From positions 6,572,001 to 6,636,000 of the forward strand of contig NZ_CP047020.1 of the NCBI RefSeq assembly GCF_009796285.1: a stretch of 64,000 nucleotides of DNA, read 5' to 3'. Of this stretch, positions 16,539 through 23,368 are shown one piece after another. This DNA is from Streptomyces broussonetiae. Its GTDB lineage: Bacteria; Actinomycetota; Actinomycetes; Streptomycetales; Streptomycetaceae. Positions within the stretch are counted from its first letter, which is position 1. Every line of letters starts with the position of its first letter. A program made the position numbers and the translations under genes. The notes below the pieces were generated by a model. That model was not told the DNA's origin. It made no database searches and saw only the letters and a list, made by a program, of their open reading frames with translations.

Positions 16539-17107
16539 TAGCGTCGCAACCTCTGGACCAGGCGCCCCTCCGCGCGAACGGCGGGACACGGTGTCGGCGT
16601 GTGGAGAGCGCCCTGAAAACGCCCCCCGATGGTCTTGAGTGACCGGCGCTGGTTCCCCCTATCTCGCCGCCGCTCGGCGCTGCGTCGCGCCCCCTGTGCG
16701 CCGGCTCGATCCTGCGGCGGTCCGTGGAATTCCAGCACAGTGCCGGATCTCCAACAAGGGCCGTGGACCGAGCCGTGACCTAGGTGACGGGCTGTGAGGG
16801 CCGTGTCACCAGCCGTGGAGGCTTATCCCGTGCATAACGGGCGTATCCCTGCGAGTTACCGGTCGACGCCAGGTGTCCCAGTCGCCATGATCAGGAGCGG
16901 AATGATGGCTTCAGGTGGTCAATGTCCGTTTCGTTAGGGCGGTTTGCCGGAGGGATATGACCTCTTTGTCCGCGACGTCGTGAGCAAACTCACACGCACC
17001 ACAGGCGCAGTTGGCGTCATCGGCGGGGAATCGGATGTTTAGCCTGACGCTTTACAAGAGGGACGACTCTGCAAACCCACTCGACCAGAGGGCACAGGAC
17101 GACAACG
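16539..17107. other. Intergenic region upstream of the cvn1 operon
   Basis: About 570 bp between the cvnA1 start (minus) and the small gene at 17108 (plus). It is less GC-rich in places and contains a short inverted repeat, CCCGT at 16827-16831 with ACGGG at 16837-16841. It must hold the divergent promoters, but I cannot point to a clear -10/-35 pair. No coding region is supported. Confidence 0.4.
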
Positions 17108-17296
17108 GTGAAGACGACGATGATGTTCCACAAGATCGCCAACCCGCGGCGCACGACCCTGGCGCACCTGAAGGACGCCGGTGAACTGCAGACGCCGGAG
17201 CTGCCGGAGCACTCCCTCGACCTTCCGATGCAGACGGCCAACCCCAGGCGCACCGTCCTGGTGGACGTCCCGGCTCCGGCGGTCGCCGCAGAGTAG
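17108..17296 (+). CDS. Small protein with two ANPRRT motifs, function unknown
   Basis: A 62-residue protein whose third codon positions are almost all G or C, so it is very probably real. It carries the motif ANPRRT twice, at residues 11-16 (KIANPRRTTLAHLKD) and about 44-49 (QTANPRRTVLVDVP), separated by an acidic stretch (PELPEHSLDLP). No membrane segment, signal or cysteine is present. GTG at 17108 follows ACAGGAC; in-frame ATGs at 17120 and 17123 are alternatives. A terminator follows at 17317. The twin motif suggests an internal duplication or two equivalent binding segments. I do not recognise the family. Confidence 0.65.
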   Translation: MKTTMMFHKIANPRRTTLAHLKDAGELQTPELPEHSLDLPMQTANPRRTVLVDVPAPAVAAE

Positions 17297-17316
17297 CCGA
17301 CCGACGCTCACCTATT

Positions 17317-17349
17317 CCGCTGAATTCCGGGCACCGGGGAATTCGGCGG
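17317..17349. terminator. Terminator behind the ANPRRT small gene
   Basis: A 12-bp stem, CCGCTGAATTCC at 17317-17328 with GGAATTCGGCGG at 17338-17349, containing one G-T wobble, about 20 bp after the stop. Confidence 0.6.
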
Positions 17350-17439
17350 ACCGCATTTCCGGGAGGAATCCGGCCCATCCACCGGTTAACCTGGGGCGTC
17401 AGTACGCCGGTTCTCAAGTGTGAGGGGCGCAAGGATCCC

Positions 17440-18228
17440 GTGCGCATCGCCAGGTTCTCCATCGACGGGAACGTCGCCTTCGGCGCGGTCGAGGGCGACA
17501 AGCAGGACGAACTTGTCCTGGACATCATCAAGGGCATTCCCTACGGCGTGGACTTCGAGCTGAGCGGTGTCAAGGTCCCGCTGAGCAAGGTCAGGCTCCT
17601 GCCCCCGGTCATCGGCAACAAGATCGTGGCCTTCGGGCGCAACTACGCGGACCACGCGAAGGAGCTGGGCAACGAGGTCCCCGAGGCGCCGTTCGCCTTC
17701 TTCAAGCCGAGCACCTCGATGATCGCCTCCGGCGACGCGATCCAGTACCCGTCGTTCTCGCAGGAAGTGCACTACGAGGCCGAGCTGGCCGTCGTCATCG
17801 GCCGGATGTGCCGTGAGGTCCCGCGCGAGCGCGTCAAAGACGTGATCTTCGGCTACACCTGCGCCAACGACGTCACCGCGCGCGACGTGCAAAAGCGCGA
17901 GAAGCAGTGGGCCCGGGCCAAGGGCTTCGACACCTCCTGCCCGCTCGGCCCCTGGGTGGAGACGGACCTGGACCTCAGGCGCGCCAACGATCTGACCATC
18001 CAGCTCACCGTCAACGGCGAGCAGCGCCAGCTGGGCCGCACGAGCGAGATGATCCACCCCATCGAGGACCTGGTCGTCAACATCTCCGAGGCCATGACCC
18101 TGCTCCCCGGCGACGTCATCCTCACCGGCACCCCCGCGGGGGTCGGCCCCCTGAACGTCGGCGACGAGGTCGCCGTCACCATCGAAGGCATCGGCACTCT
18201 CACCAACAAGGTTGTCAAGCGTGGCTAG
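17440..18228 (+). CDS. Fumarylacetoacetate hydrolase (FAH) family protein
   Basis: A 262-residue enzyme of the FAH superfamily, which includes hydrolases, isomerases and decarboxylases of 2-oxo or beta-diketo acids in aromatic and sugar-acid breakdown. A short N-terminal domain (1-65) precedes the FAH fold. Key segments are GRNYADHAKELGNEVP (residues 68-83, with the His of YADH), the metal-binding EVHYEAELAVVIG with its Glu pair, NDVTARDVQ, and LLPGDVILTGTPAGVG. The GTG at 17440 follows AAGGA by 4 nt. Its last codons overlap the gltX start by 8 bp, so the two are co-transcribed although their roles seem unrelated. The substrate is not predictable. Confidence 0.88.
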   Translation: MRIARFSIDGNVAFGAVEGDKQDELVLDIIKGIPYGVDFELSGVKVPLSKVRLLPPVIGNKIVAFGRNYADHAKELGNEVPEAPFAFFKPSTSMIASGDAIQYPSFSQEVHYEAELAVVIGRMCREVPRERVKDVIFGYTCANDVTARDVQKREKQWARAKGFDTSCPLGPWVETDLDLRRANDLTIQLTVNGEQRQLGRTSEMIHPIEDLVVNISEAMTLLPGDVILTGTPAGVGPLNVGDEVAVTIEGIGTLTNKVVKRG

Positions 18229-19705
18229 CGCATCCGGCTCTCCCGTACGCGTCCGTTTCTGTCCCTCGCCCACCGGTAACCCCCACGTGGGCCTGGTCCG
18301 CACCGCCCTGTTCAACTGGGCGTTCGCCCGGCACCACCAGGGCACGCTGGTCTTCCGCATCGAGGACACCGACGCGGCCCGCGACTCCGAGGAGTCGTAC
18401 AACCAGCTGCTCGACGCGATGCGCTGGCTGGGCTTCGACTGGGACGAGGGCCCCGGGGTCGGCGGCCCGCACGCGCCGTACCGCCAGTCGCAGCGCATGG
18501 ACATCTACCAGGATGTCGCGGCCAAGCTTCTGGACGCCGGTCACGCCTACCACTGCTACTGCTCCCAGGAGGAGCTGGACTCCCGCCGCGAGGCCGCCCG
18601 CGCCGCCGGCAAGCCCTCCGGCTACGACGGCCACTGCCGCGACCTGAGCGCCGCGCAGGTGGAGGAGTACAAGGCCCAGGGCCGTACCCCCATCGTCCGC
18701 TTCCGGATGCCCGACGAGACGATCACCTTCACCGACCTGGTGCGCGGCGAGCTGACCTTCACGCCCGAGAACGTGCCGGACTACGGCATCGTCCGCGCGA
18801 ACGGCGCCCCGCTCTACACGCTGGTCAACCCGGTCGACGACGCCCTGATGGAGATCACCCACGTCCTGCGCGGCGAGGACCTGCTCTCCTCCACCCCGCG
18901 CCAGATCGCCCTGTACAAGGCGCTGACCGAGCTGGGCATCGCCAAGCAGACCCCCGCCTTCGGCCACCTGCCCTACGTGATGGGCGAGGGCAACAAGAAG
19001 CTGTCCAAGCGTGACCCGCAGGCGTCGCTGAACCTCTACCGCGAGCAGGGCTTCCTGCCCGAGGGCCTGCTCAACTACCTGTCCCTGCTGGGCTGGTCGC
19101 TCTCCGCGGACCAGGACATCTTCACGATCGAGGAGATGGTCGCGGCCTTCGACATCTCCGACGTGAACCCCAACCCGGCGCGCTTCGACCTGAAGAAGTG
19201 CGAGGCGATCAACGCCGACCACATCCGCATGCTGGATGTGAAGGAGTTCACCGAGCGCTGCCGCCCGTGGCTGAGGGCCCCGTTCGCCCCCTGGGCGCCG
19301 GAGGACTTCGACGAGGCGAAGTGGGAGGCGATCGCCCCGCACGCCCAGACCCGTCTGAAGGTGCTGTCGGAGATCACCGACAACGTCGACTTCCTGTTCC
19401 TGGCCCAGCCGGCCGAGGACGAGGCCTCGTGGGCCAAGGCGATGAAGGAGGGCTCCGACGCCCTGCTGCGCACCGCCCGCGAGAAGCTCGAGTCGGCGGA
19501 CTGGACCTCCGCCGAGTCGCTGAAGGAGGCCGTTCTCGCCGCCGGCGAGGCGCACGGCCTCAAGCTGGGCAAGGCCCAGGCCCCGGTCCGTGTGGCCGTC
19601 ACCGGCCGCACGGTCGGCCTGCCGCTCTTCGAGTCCCTCGAGGTCCTGGGCAGGGAGAGGACGCTGGCCCGCATCGACGCGGCCCTCGCCAGGCTCGCCG
19701 CGTAA
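18221..19705 (+). CDS. gltX: Glutamyl-tRNA synthetase
   Basis: A 494-residue class I aminoacyl-tRNA synthetase. Signature sequences are CPSPTGNPHVGLVRTALFN (HIGH region, residues 11-29) and KKLSKRDPQ (KMSKS region, near 265). The middle carries RGEDLLSSTPRQIALY. Actinobacteria normally lack glutaminyl-tRNA synthetase, so this enzyme is expected to be non-discriminating: it loads Glu onto both tRNA-Glu and tRNA-Gln, and GatCAB then amidates the latter. Five tRNA genes of exactly these two types lie 900 bp downstream. I took the GTG at 18221, which overlaps the FAH gene; an upstream TTG at 18212 is less likely. The gene ends in a strong hairpin (19720-19757). Confidence 0.95.
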   Translation: MASASGSPVRVRFCPSPTGNPHVGLVRTALFNWAFARHHQGTLVFRIEDTDAARDSEESYNQLLDAMRWLGFDWDEGPGVGGPHAPYRQSQRMDIYQDVAAKLLDAGHAYHCYCSQEELDSRREAARAAGKPSGYDGHCRDLSAAQVEEYKAQGRTPIVRFRMPDETITFTDLVRGELTFTPENVPDYGIVRANGAPLYTLVNPVDDALMEITHVLRGEDLLSSTPRQIALYKALTELGIAKQTPAFGHLPYVMGEGNKKLSKRDPQASLNLYREQGFLPEGLLNYLSLLGWSLSADQDIFTIEEMVAAFDISDVNPNPARFDLKKCEAINADHIRMLDVKEFTERCRPWLRAPFAPWAPEDFDEAKWEAIAPHAQTRLKVLSEITDNVDFLFLAQPAEDEASWAKAMKEGSDALLRTAREKLESADWTSAESLKEAVLAAGEAHGLKLGKAQAPVRVAVTGRTVGLPLFESLEVLGRERTLARIDAALARLAA

Positions 19706-19719
19706 CCGCCCGGCAACCG

Positions 19720-19757
19720 CAGGGGCGGCATCCGGAAGTGTCCGGATGCCGCCCCTG
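19720..19757. terminator. Terminator behind gltX
   Basis: A perfect 17-bp stem with loop AGTG: CAGGGGCGGCATCCGGA at 19720-19736 and its complement at 19741-19757. It lies 14 bp after the gltX stop. Confidence 0.85.
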
Positions 19758-19786
19758 TCGTGTTCCTCACGGGATAGGTTCGAATC

Positions 19787-20518
19787 ATGACGATCAGAGC
19801 CGTGGTCTGGGACGTGGACGACACCCTGTTCGACTACACCGCAGCGGACCGGGAGGGCATGCGCGCCCATCTCGCGTCCGAGGGGCTGCTCGCCTGGTAC
19901 GGCGGGCCCGACGAGGCGCTCCAGTGGTGGCGGGAGTGCACCGACCGGCAGTGGGCGCGGTATGCGGCGGGCGAGAACACCTTCGAGGGGCAGCGGCGCG
20001 AACGCGTCCGGTACTTCCTGGGCGAGCCGCTCGGCGACGCCGACGCCGACGCCTGGTTCGAGCGCTACCTGAGCCACTACCAGGCCGCCTGGCGGCTGTT
20101 CCCGGACGCCGTGCCCGCGCTGGACGCCCTCGCCGCCAGCCACCGGCACGCGGTGCTGTCCAACTCCAGCATCGCGGTCCAGGAGCACAAGCTGCGCACG
20201 CTCGGCATCCGCGACCGCTTCGAGACCGTCCTGTGCGCCGCCGAGCTGGGGGTCTCCAAGCCGGCCCCCGGGGCCTTCCTGGCGGTCTGCGAGGCCCTCG
20301 CCCTGCCCGCGCACGAGGTGGCGTACGTCGGCGACCACCCGGAGATCGACGGGCGGGGTGCCGCCGAGGCCGGGCTGCTGTCCGTATGGATCGACCGCGG
20401 GACGGCCCACCGGGACACGGGCGAGCCGGTCGTGGCACACCGGATCACGACCCTCACCGAACTCCCCGCGCTCGTCCACGCGGATACCCGTTTTGGAGCC
20501 CCGTCCACCTTCGGGTAA
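19787..20518 (+). CDS. HAD family hydrolase
   Basis: A 243-residue haloacid-dehalogenase-like phosphatase. Motif I is DVDDTL (nucleophile D9, acid/base D11), motif II is VLSNSS, motif III is the Lys of GVSKPAPGAF, and motif IV is YVGDHPEIDGRGA. A helical cap lies between motifs I and II (residues 15-100), as in subfamily IA phosphatases acting on small phosphorylated metabolites. The ATG start at 19787 lies 30 bp after the gltX terminator, so it is probably transcribed separately. The substrate is unknown. Its end overlaps the probable promoter of the tRNA cluster. Confidence 0.88.
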   Translation: MTIRAVVWDVDDTLFDYTAADREGMRAHLASEGLLAWYGGPDEALQWWRECTDRQWARYAAGENTFEGQRRERVRYFLGEPLGDADADAWFERYLSHYQAAWRLFPDAVPALDALAASHRHAVLSNSSIAVQEHKLRTLGIRDRFETVLCAAELGVSKPAPGAFLAVCEALALPAHEVAYVGDHPEIDGRGAAEAGLLSVWIDRGTAHRDTGEPVVAHRITTLTELPALVHADTRFGAPSTFG

Positions 20519-20521
20519 TGT
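20493..20521 (+). promoter_or_regulatory. Probable promoter of the Gln/Glu tRNA cluster
   Basis: TTGGAG at 20493-20498, a 17-bp spacer, and TAATGT at 20516-20521. This is a good vegetative-type promoter for Streptomyces, placed inside the last codons of the HAD gene and about 80 bp before the first tRNA. Confidence 0.45.
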
Positions 20522-20608
20522 TCTTCCTGCGCCGAGGGGAGCGGGCCGGAAGGCCGGAACCTCAAGGAGCACGCTAGAACGAGAACCCCGCAGGGGCTTG
20601 AGTTCCAG

Positions 20609-20680
20609 TGGCCTATGGTGTAATTGGCAGCACGACTGATTCTGGTTCAGTTAGTCTTGGTTCGAGTCCAGGTAGGCCAG
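20609..20680 (+). tRNA. tRNA-Gln (CTG), copy 1
   Basis: A 72-nt cloverleaf. Acceptor stem TGGCCTA pairs with TAGGCCA, discriminator G; anticodon CTG at 20642-20644; T-loop TTCGAGT. CCA is not encoded. It differs from copy 2 by a compensated C-G to T-A change in the acceptor stem. Confidence 0.95.
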
Positions 20681-20701
20681 CTCGCAGAGCTTATCTGCAA
20701 A

Positions 20702-20774
20702 GCCCCCGTTGTGTAGCGGCCTAGCACGCTGCCCTCTCAAGGCAGTAGCGCCGGTTCGAATCCGGTCGGGGGTA
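20702..20774 (+). tRNA. tRNA-Glu (CTC), copy 1
   Basis: A 73-nt cloverleaf. Acceptor GCCCCCG pairs with CGGGGGT (G-T at the first pair), discriminator A; anticodon CTC at 20736-20738; T-arm CCGGTTCGAATCCGG. The anticodon stem CTGCC/GGCAG carries a compensated change relative to copies 2 and 3. Confidence 0.95.
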
Positions 20775-20803
20775 CTGATCCTGAACTTGTCGGGATCGCT
20801 AGG

Positions 20804-20876
20804 GCCCCCGTTGTGTAGCGGCCTAGCACGCCGCCCTCTCAAGGCGGTAGCGCCGGTTCGAATCCGGTCGGGGGTA
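20804..20876 (+). tRNA. tRNA-Glu (CTC), copy 2
   Basis: A 73-nt cloverleaf. Anticodon CTC at 20838-20840, anticodon stem CCGCC/GGCGG. Identical to copy 3 over the whole gene. Confidence 0.95.
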
Positions 20877-20896
20877 CGACTGGTCTAAACCATCAT

Positions 20897-20968
20897 TGGT
20901 CTATGGTGTAATTGGCAGCACGACTGATTCTGGTTCAGTTAGTCTTGGTTCGAGTCCAGGTAGACCAG
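20897..20968 (+). tRNA. tRNA-Gln (CTG), copy 2
   Basis: A 72-nt cloverleaf. Acceptor TGGTCTA pairs with TAGACCA; anticodon CTG at 20930-20932. Otherwise the same as copy 1. Confidence 0.95.
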
Positions 20969-20996
20969 CTCGGACCTGCGGAAACGCAGTGTCCAG

Positions 20997-21069
20997 GCCC
21001 CCGTTGTGTAGCGGCCTAGCACGCCGCCCTCTCAAGGCGGTAGCGCCGGTTCGAATCCGGTCGGGGGTA
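20997..21069 (+). tRNA. tRNA-Glu (CTC), copy 3
   Basis: A 73-nt cloverleaf. Anticodon CTC at 21031-21033. Identical to copy 2. It is the last tRNA of the cluster, followed at once by a terminator hairpin. Confidence 0.95.
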
Positions 21070-21074
21070 CAAGA

Positions 21075-21106
21075 CGAAGGCCCTTCGCTTCAGCGAAGGG
21101 CCTTCG
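21075..21106. terminator. Bidirectional terminator between the tRNAs and the MerR gene
   Basis: A perfect 15-bp stem, CGAAGGCCCTTCGCT at 21075-21089 and its complement at 21092-21106, with a minimal loop. It lies between the end of the tRNA cluster (plus) and the end of the MerR gene (minus). Confidence 0.85.
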
Positions 21107-21120
21107 CTGCATCTCCGGGT

Positions 21121-21765
21121 TCATTCGAACCCGTACCTCCGCGCCGACTCCTCCTCCTGCGCCAGCCGGCGCAGCGCCTGGAGCATCGGCTCGGCGAGGA
21201 CCGCCCCGATCACCGCGACCTCCGCCTTCTCGGCCTCCGAGGAGTGCGTCTCCACGAAGTCCAGGTCGAGCGCCGCCGCCCGGTGCATCAACTCGGCATA
21301 GGCGACCATCCGTTCAGAGGTCCAGTCGTAGCCGAGCCGCCTGAACGCGGCCACCGCGACGACGAGCGAGCGGTACGCGGGCGAAATGGTCACCAGTGCC
21401 TGTGCGTTCGTCCAGCCCAGCTCCTCCAGCAGCTGGTCCACCTCGCGATGTGCGGCCTGCACGTACTCGTCCTGCGCGTCCGGCTCCGGCACCTGCGGCA
21501 GCGCCCACAGGGCCGCGCCCATGCGGATCGTCCGGCCCAGCGACTCGTCGTCGACATGTCCCAGCACCTCCCGGACCGTGGCCACCGGGAGTCCGCCGAC
21601 CTGGATCATCGCGCGCACCAGCCGCAGCCGGCGCAGGTGCTCGTCGCCGTACTCCGCCGTCGTCGTGTTGATCTGGCGGCCGGACGGCAACAGCCCTTCG
21701 CGCAGGTAGTACTTGATCGTCGCGGTGGACACCCCGCTGCGTCTGCTCAACTCCGCCAGCCGCAT
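21121..21765 (-). CDS. MerR family transcriptional regulator
   Basis: A MerR-type regulator of about 214 residues. The N-terminal winged helix is plain: MRLAELSRRSGVSTATIKYY, then LREGLLPSGRQINTTTAEYG with the usual wing and RLRLVRAMIQVGGLPVATVREVL. The C-terminal half (about 85-214) is an all-helical effector-type domain without the cysteines of metal sensors. The frame extends to a TTG at 21801, but the ATG at 21765 has GGAGAGG about 8 nt before it. It is transcribed away from the DUF4188 gene across a short region with a perfect inverted repeat (21815-21831). It therefore probably controls itself and that gene. Confidence 0.88.
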   Translation of the reverse strand: MRLAELSRRSGVSTATIKYYLREGLLPSGRQINTTTAEYGDEHLRRLRLVRAMIQVGGLPVATVREVLGHVDDESLGRTIRMGAALWALPQVPEPDAQDEYVQAAHREVDQLLEELGWTNAQALVTISPAYRSLVVAVAAFRRLGYDWTSERMVAYAELMHRAAALDLDFVETHSSEAEKAEVAVIGAVLAEPMLQALRRLAQEEESARRYGFE

Positions 21766-21793
21766 CTCTTGCGCCTCTCCTTGGGAAGTGCCA

Positions 21794-21831
21794 CTATCCA
21801 ATCATTGCCCAGATGGATAGCACCGCTATCC
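21794..21831. promoter_or_regulatory. Probable MerR operator with three half-sites
   Basis: A perfect inverted repeat, GGATAGC-ACC-GCTATCC at 21815-21831, with a third half-site CTATCC at 21794-21799. It lies between the divergent MerR and DUF4188 genes, 22 bp before the latter. The size fits a MerR dimer site. Confidence 0.6.
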
Positions 21832-21853
21832 GATCGAGGACGAGGGGGTCGCG

Positions 21854-22378
21854 ATGTTCGCCCAACCGGTGTCCGGCCGCACCACTGCGGCGGCGGAGGG
21901 TGATGTGGTGGTCCTCCTGATCGGCATGCGCGTCAATCACTTCTGGGCGGTGCACCAGTGGCTCCCGGTGATGCTGTCGATGTTCCGCATGCTGGGGGAG
22001 CTTGCCCGCGACAGGAGCCGGGGGCTGCTGGGGCGCGTGCTGCTGACGGCCTCGCCGCGGACGTACTACGTCGTCCAGTACTGGGAGTCCAAGGAGAAGC
22101 TGTACGCCTACGCGACCGCACCCGACGCCCTGCACCACCGTGCCTGGGCGCTGGTCAACCGCAAGGAGCGGGCCGGGAAGGTGCGCGGACACGTGGGCAT
22201 CTGGCACGAGACCTACATCGTGCCGGAGGGTTCCTACGAGTCGATCTACGGCGACATGCCGGCGTTCGGGCTGGCCGCCGCGCACGGGCAGGTGCCGATC
22301 GCCGAGCGGGGCCGCCGGGCGACGGACCGGTTCGCGTACCGCTCCGGGCGGGCGCCGAAGGCCGAGAAGACCGGCTGA
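21854..22378 (+). CDS. DUF4188 / monooxygenase-like family protein
   Basis: A 174-residue protein of the DUF4188 type, a ferredoxin-like fold group related to small haem or cofactor-free monooxygenases. Recognisable pieces are VVVLLIGMRVNHFW, RTYYVVQYWESKEKLYAYAT, HHRAWALVNRKER and GHVGIWHETYIVPEGSYE, ending in a disordered basic tail. ATG at 21854 follows GAGGGGG. The divergent MerR gene and the shared operator suggest inducible expression. No experimental function is known to me for this family. Confidence 0.75.
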   Translation: MFAQPVSGRTTAAAEGDVVVLLIGMRVNHFWAVHQWLPVMLSMFRMLGELARDRSRGLLGRVLLTASPRTYYVVQYWESKEKLYAYATAPDALHHRAWALVNRKERAGKVRGHVGIWHETYIVPEGSYESIYGDMPAFGLAAAHGQVPIAERGRRATDRFAYRSGRAPKAEKTG

Positions 22379-22395
22379 CCGAGGGGGGTCGGGGG

Positions 22396-22439
22396 ACGAG
22401 AGAGGGCCTGCCGCGGCGTTGAGGCAGGCCCTCTCTCGT
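22396..22439. terminator. Bidirectional terminator between the DUF4188 gene and ndgR
   Basis: A perfect 17-bp stem, ACGAGAGAGGGCCTGCC at 22396-22412 and its complement at 22423-22439. It serves the two convergent genes. Confidence 0.85.
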
Positions 22440-22456
22440 ATTCCGGGAAGCGGGGC

Positions 22457-23173
22457 TCAGCCCGAGCGCCGCAGGGCCTCGGAGAGGCGGCCGGCGGCGT
22501 CGATGACCGCCTGGGCGTGCATACGGCCCGGGTGGCGGGTCAGGCGCTCGATCGGACCGGAGACGGACACCGCGGCCACCACGCGGCTGGAGGGGCCGCG
22601 GACGGGCGCGGAGACGGAGGCGACGCCCGGCTCGCGCTCGCCGATGGACTGGGCCCAGCCGCGCCGCCGTACGCCCGACAGTGCCGTCGCCGTGAAGCGG
22701 GCGCCCTGCAGGCCGCGGTGCAGGCGCTCCGGCTCCTCCCAGGCCATGAGGATCTGCGCCGAGGAGCCGGCCTTCATCGTGAGTGTGGAACCGACCGGGA
22801 CCGTGTCCCGCAGTCCGGACAGGCGTTCCGCCGCGGCCACACAGATACGCATGTCACCCTGGCGTCGGTAGAGCTGTGCGCTCTCGCCGGTGACGTCGCG
22901 GAGGTGGGTGAGCACCGGGCCGGCAGTGGCGAGCAGGCGGTCCTCGCCGGCCGCAGCCGCCAGCTCCGCAAGACGCGGGCCGAGAATGAATCGGCCCTGC
23001 ATGTCGCGTGCCACCATGCGGTGGTGTTCCAGGGCCACGGCCAGGCGGTGGGCCGTGGGTCGTGCCAGTCCGGTGGCGCCGACCAGACCCGCGAGGGTGG
23101 CCGGACCGGACTCCAGAGCGCTCAGGACGAGGGCCGCCTTGTCCAGAACGCCGACGCCGCTACTGTTGTCCAT
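22457..23173 (-). CDS. ndgR: IclR-family regulator NdgR
   Basis: A 238-residue IclR-type regulator. The winged helix (about 8-65) reads VLDKAALVLSALESGPATLA, then GLARPTAHRLAVALEHHRMV; the effector-binding domain follows (about 75-235; TVPVGSTLTMKAGSSAQI, SVSAPVRGPSSRVVAAVSVS). Position, length and the divergent leuC identify it as NdgR, known in S. coelicolor to control leucine and other amino-acid genes and to affect antibiotic production; the S. clavuligerus homologue is AreB. ATG at 23173. Shared promoter DNA with leuC (23174-23368) is the expected binding region. Confidence 0.92.
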   Translation of the reverse strand: MDNSSGVGVLDKAALVLSALESGPATLAGLVGATGLARPTAHRLAVALEHHRMVARDMQGRFILGPRLAELAAAAGEDRLLATAGPVLTHLRDVTGESAQLYRRQGDMRICVAAAERLSGLRDTVPVGSTLTMKAGSSAQILMAWEEPERLHRGLQGARFTATALSGVRRRGWAQSIGEREPGVASVSAPVRGPSSRVVAAVSVSGPIERLTRHPGRMHAQAVIDAAGRLSEALRRSG

Positions 23174-23368
23174 GCAACGATACTCACGTCTCACTCTGTG
23201 AAACGCAAGTTCAATTTTCCGTGGAACGCGCCACTCTGGAACCACACAGGCGGCCCGCAGACCAACGGGCCCGGTGGTGGACGTCCGAACACACACCTGG
23301 GGCGCGGGCGTCTCCTCCTCAAGATCTCTAGTTGTGCCGGCGGAGCTTTGCCGGCCGGAGGGAAAGCG
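23174..23368. promoter_or_regulatory. ndgR-leuC divergent promoter region
   Basis: 195 bp between divergent genes. The ndgR side is AT-richer (CTGTGAAACGCAAGTTCAATTTTC around 23197-23220), with an imperfect GTTC/GAAC inverted repeat at about 23208-23227. NdgR is known to bind before leuC in Streptomyces; the exact operator here is inferred. No leucine leader peptide with its own stop was found. Confidence 0.5.

Noticed and set aside
20651..20842. Minus-strand ORF across the tRNAs
   Set aside because: It is the reverse complement of the tRNA genes; spurious ORFs of this kind are common.
23274..23368. Leucine leader peptide for attenuation before leuC
   Set aside because: A CTC-CTC-CTC run exists, but in the leuC frame with no stop before leuC, and no rival terminator hairpins are visible; NdgR control explains the region better.
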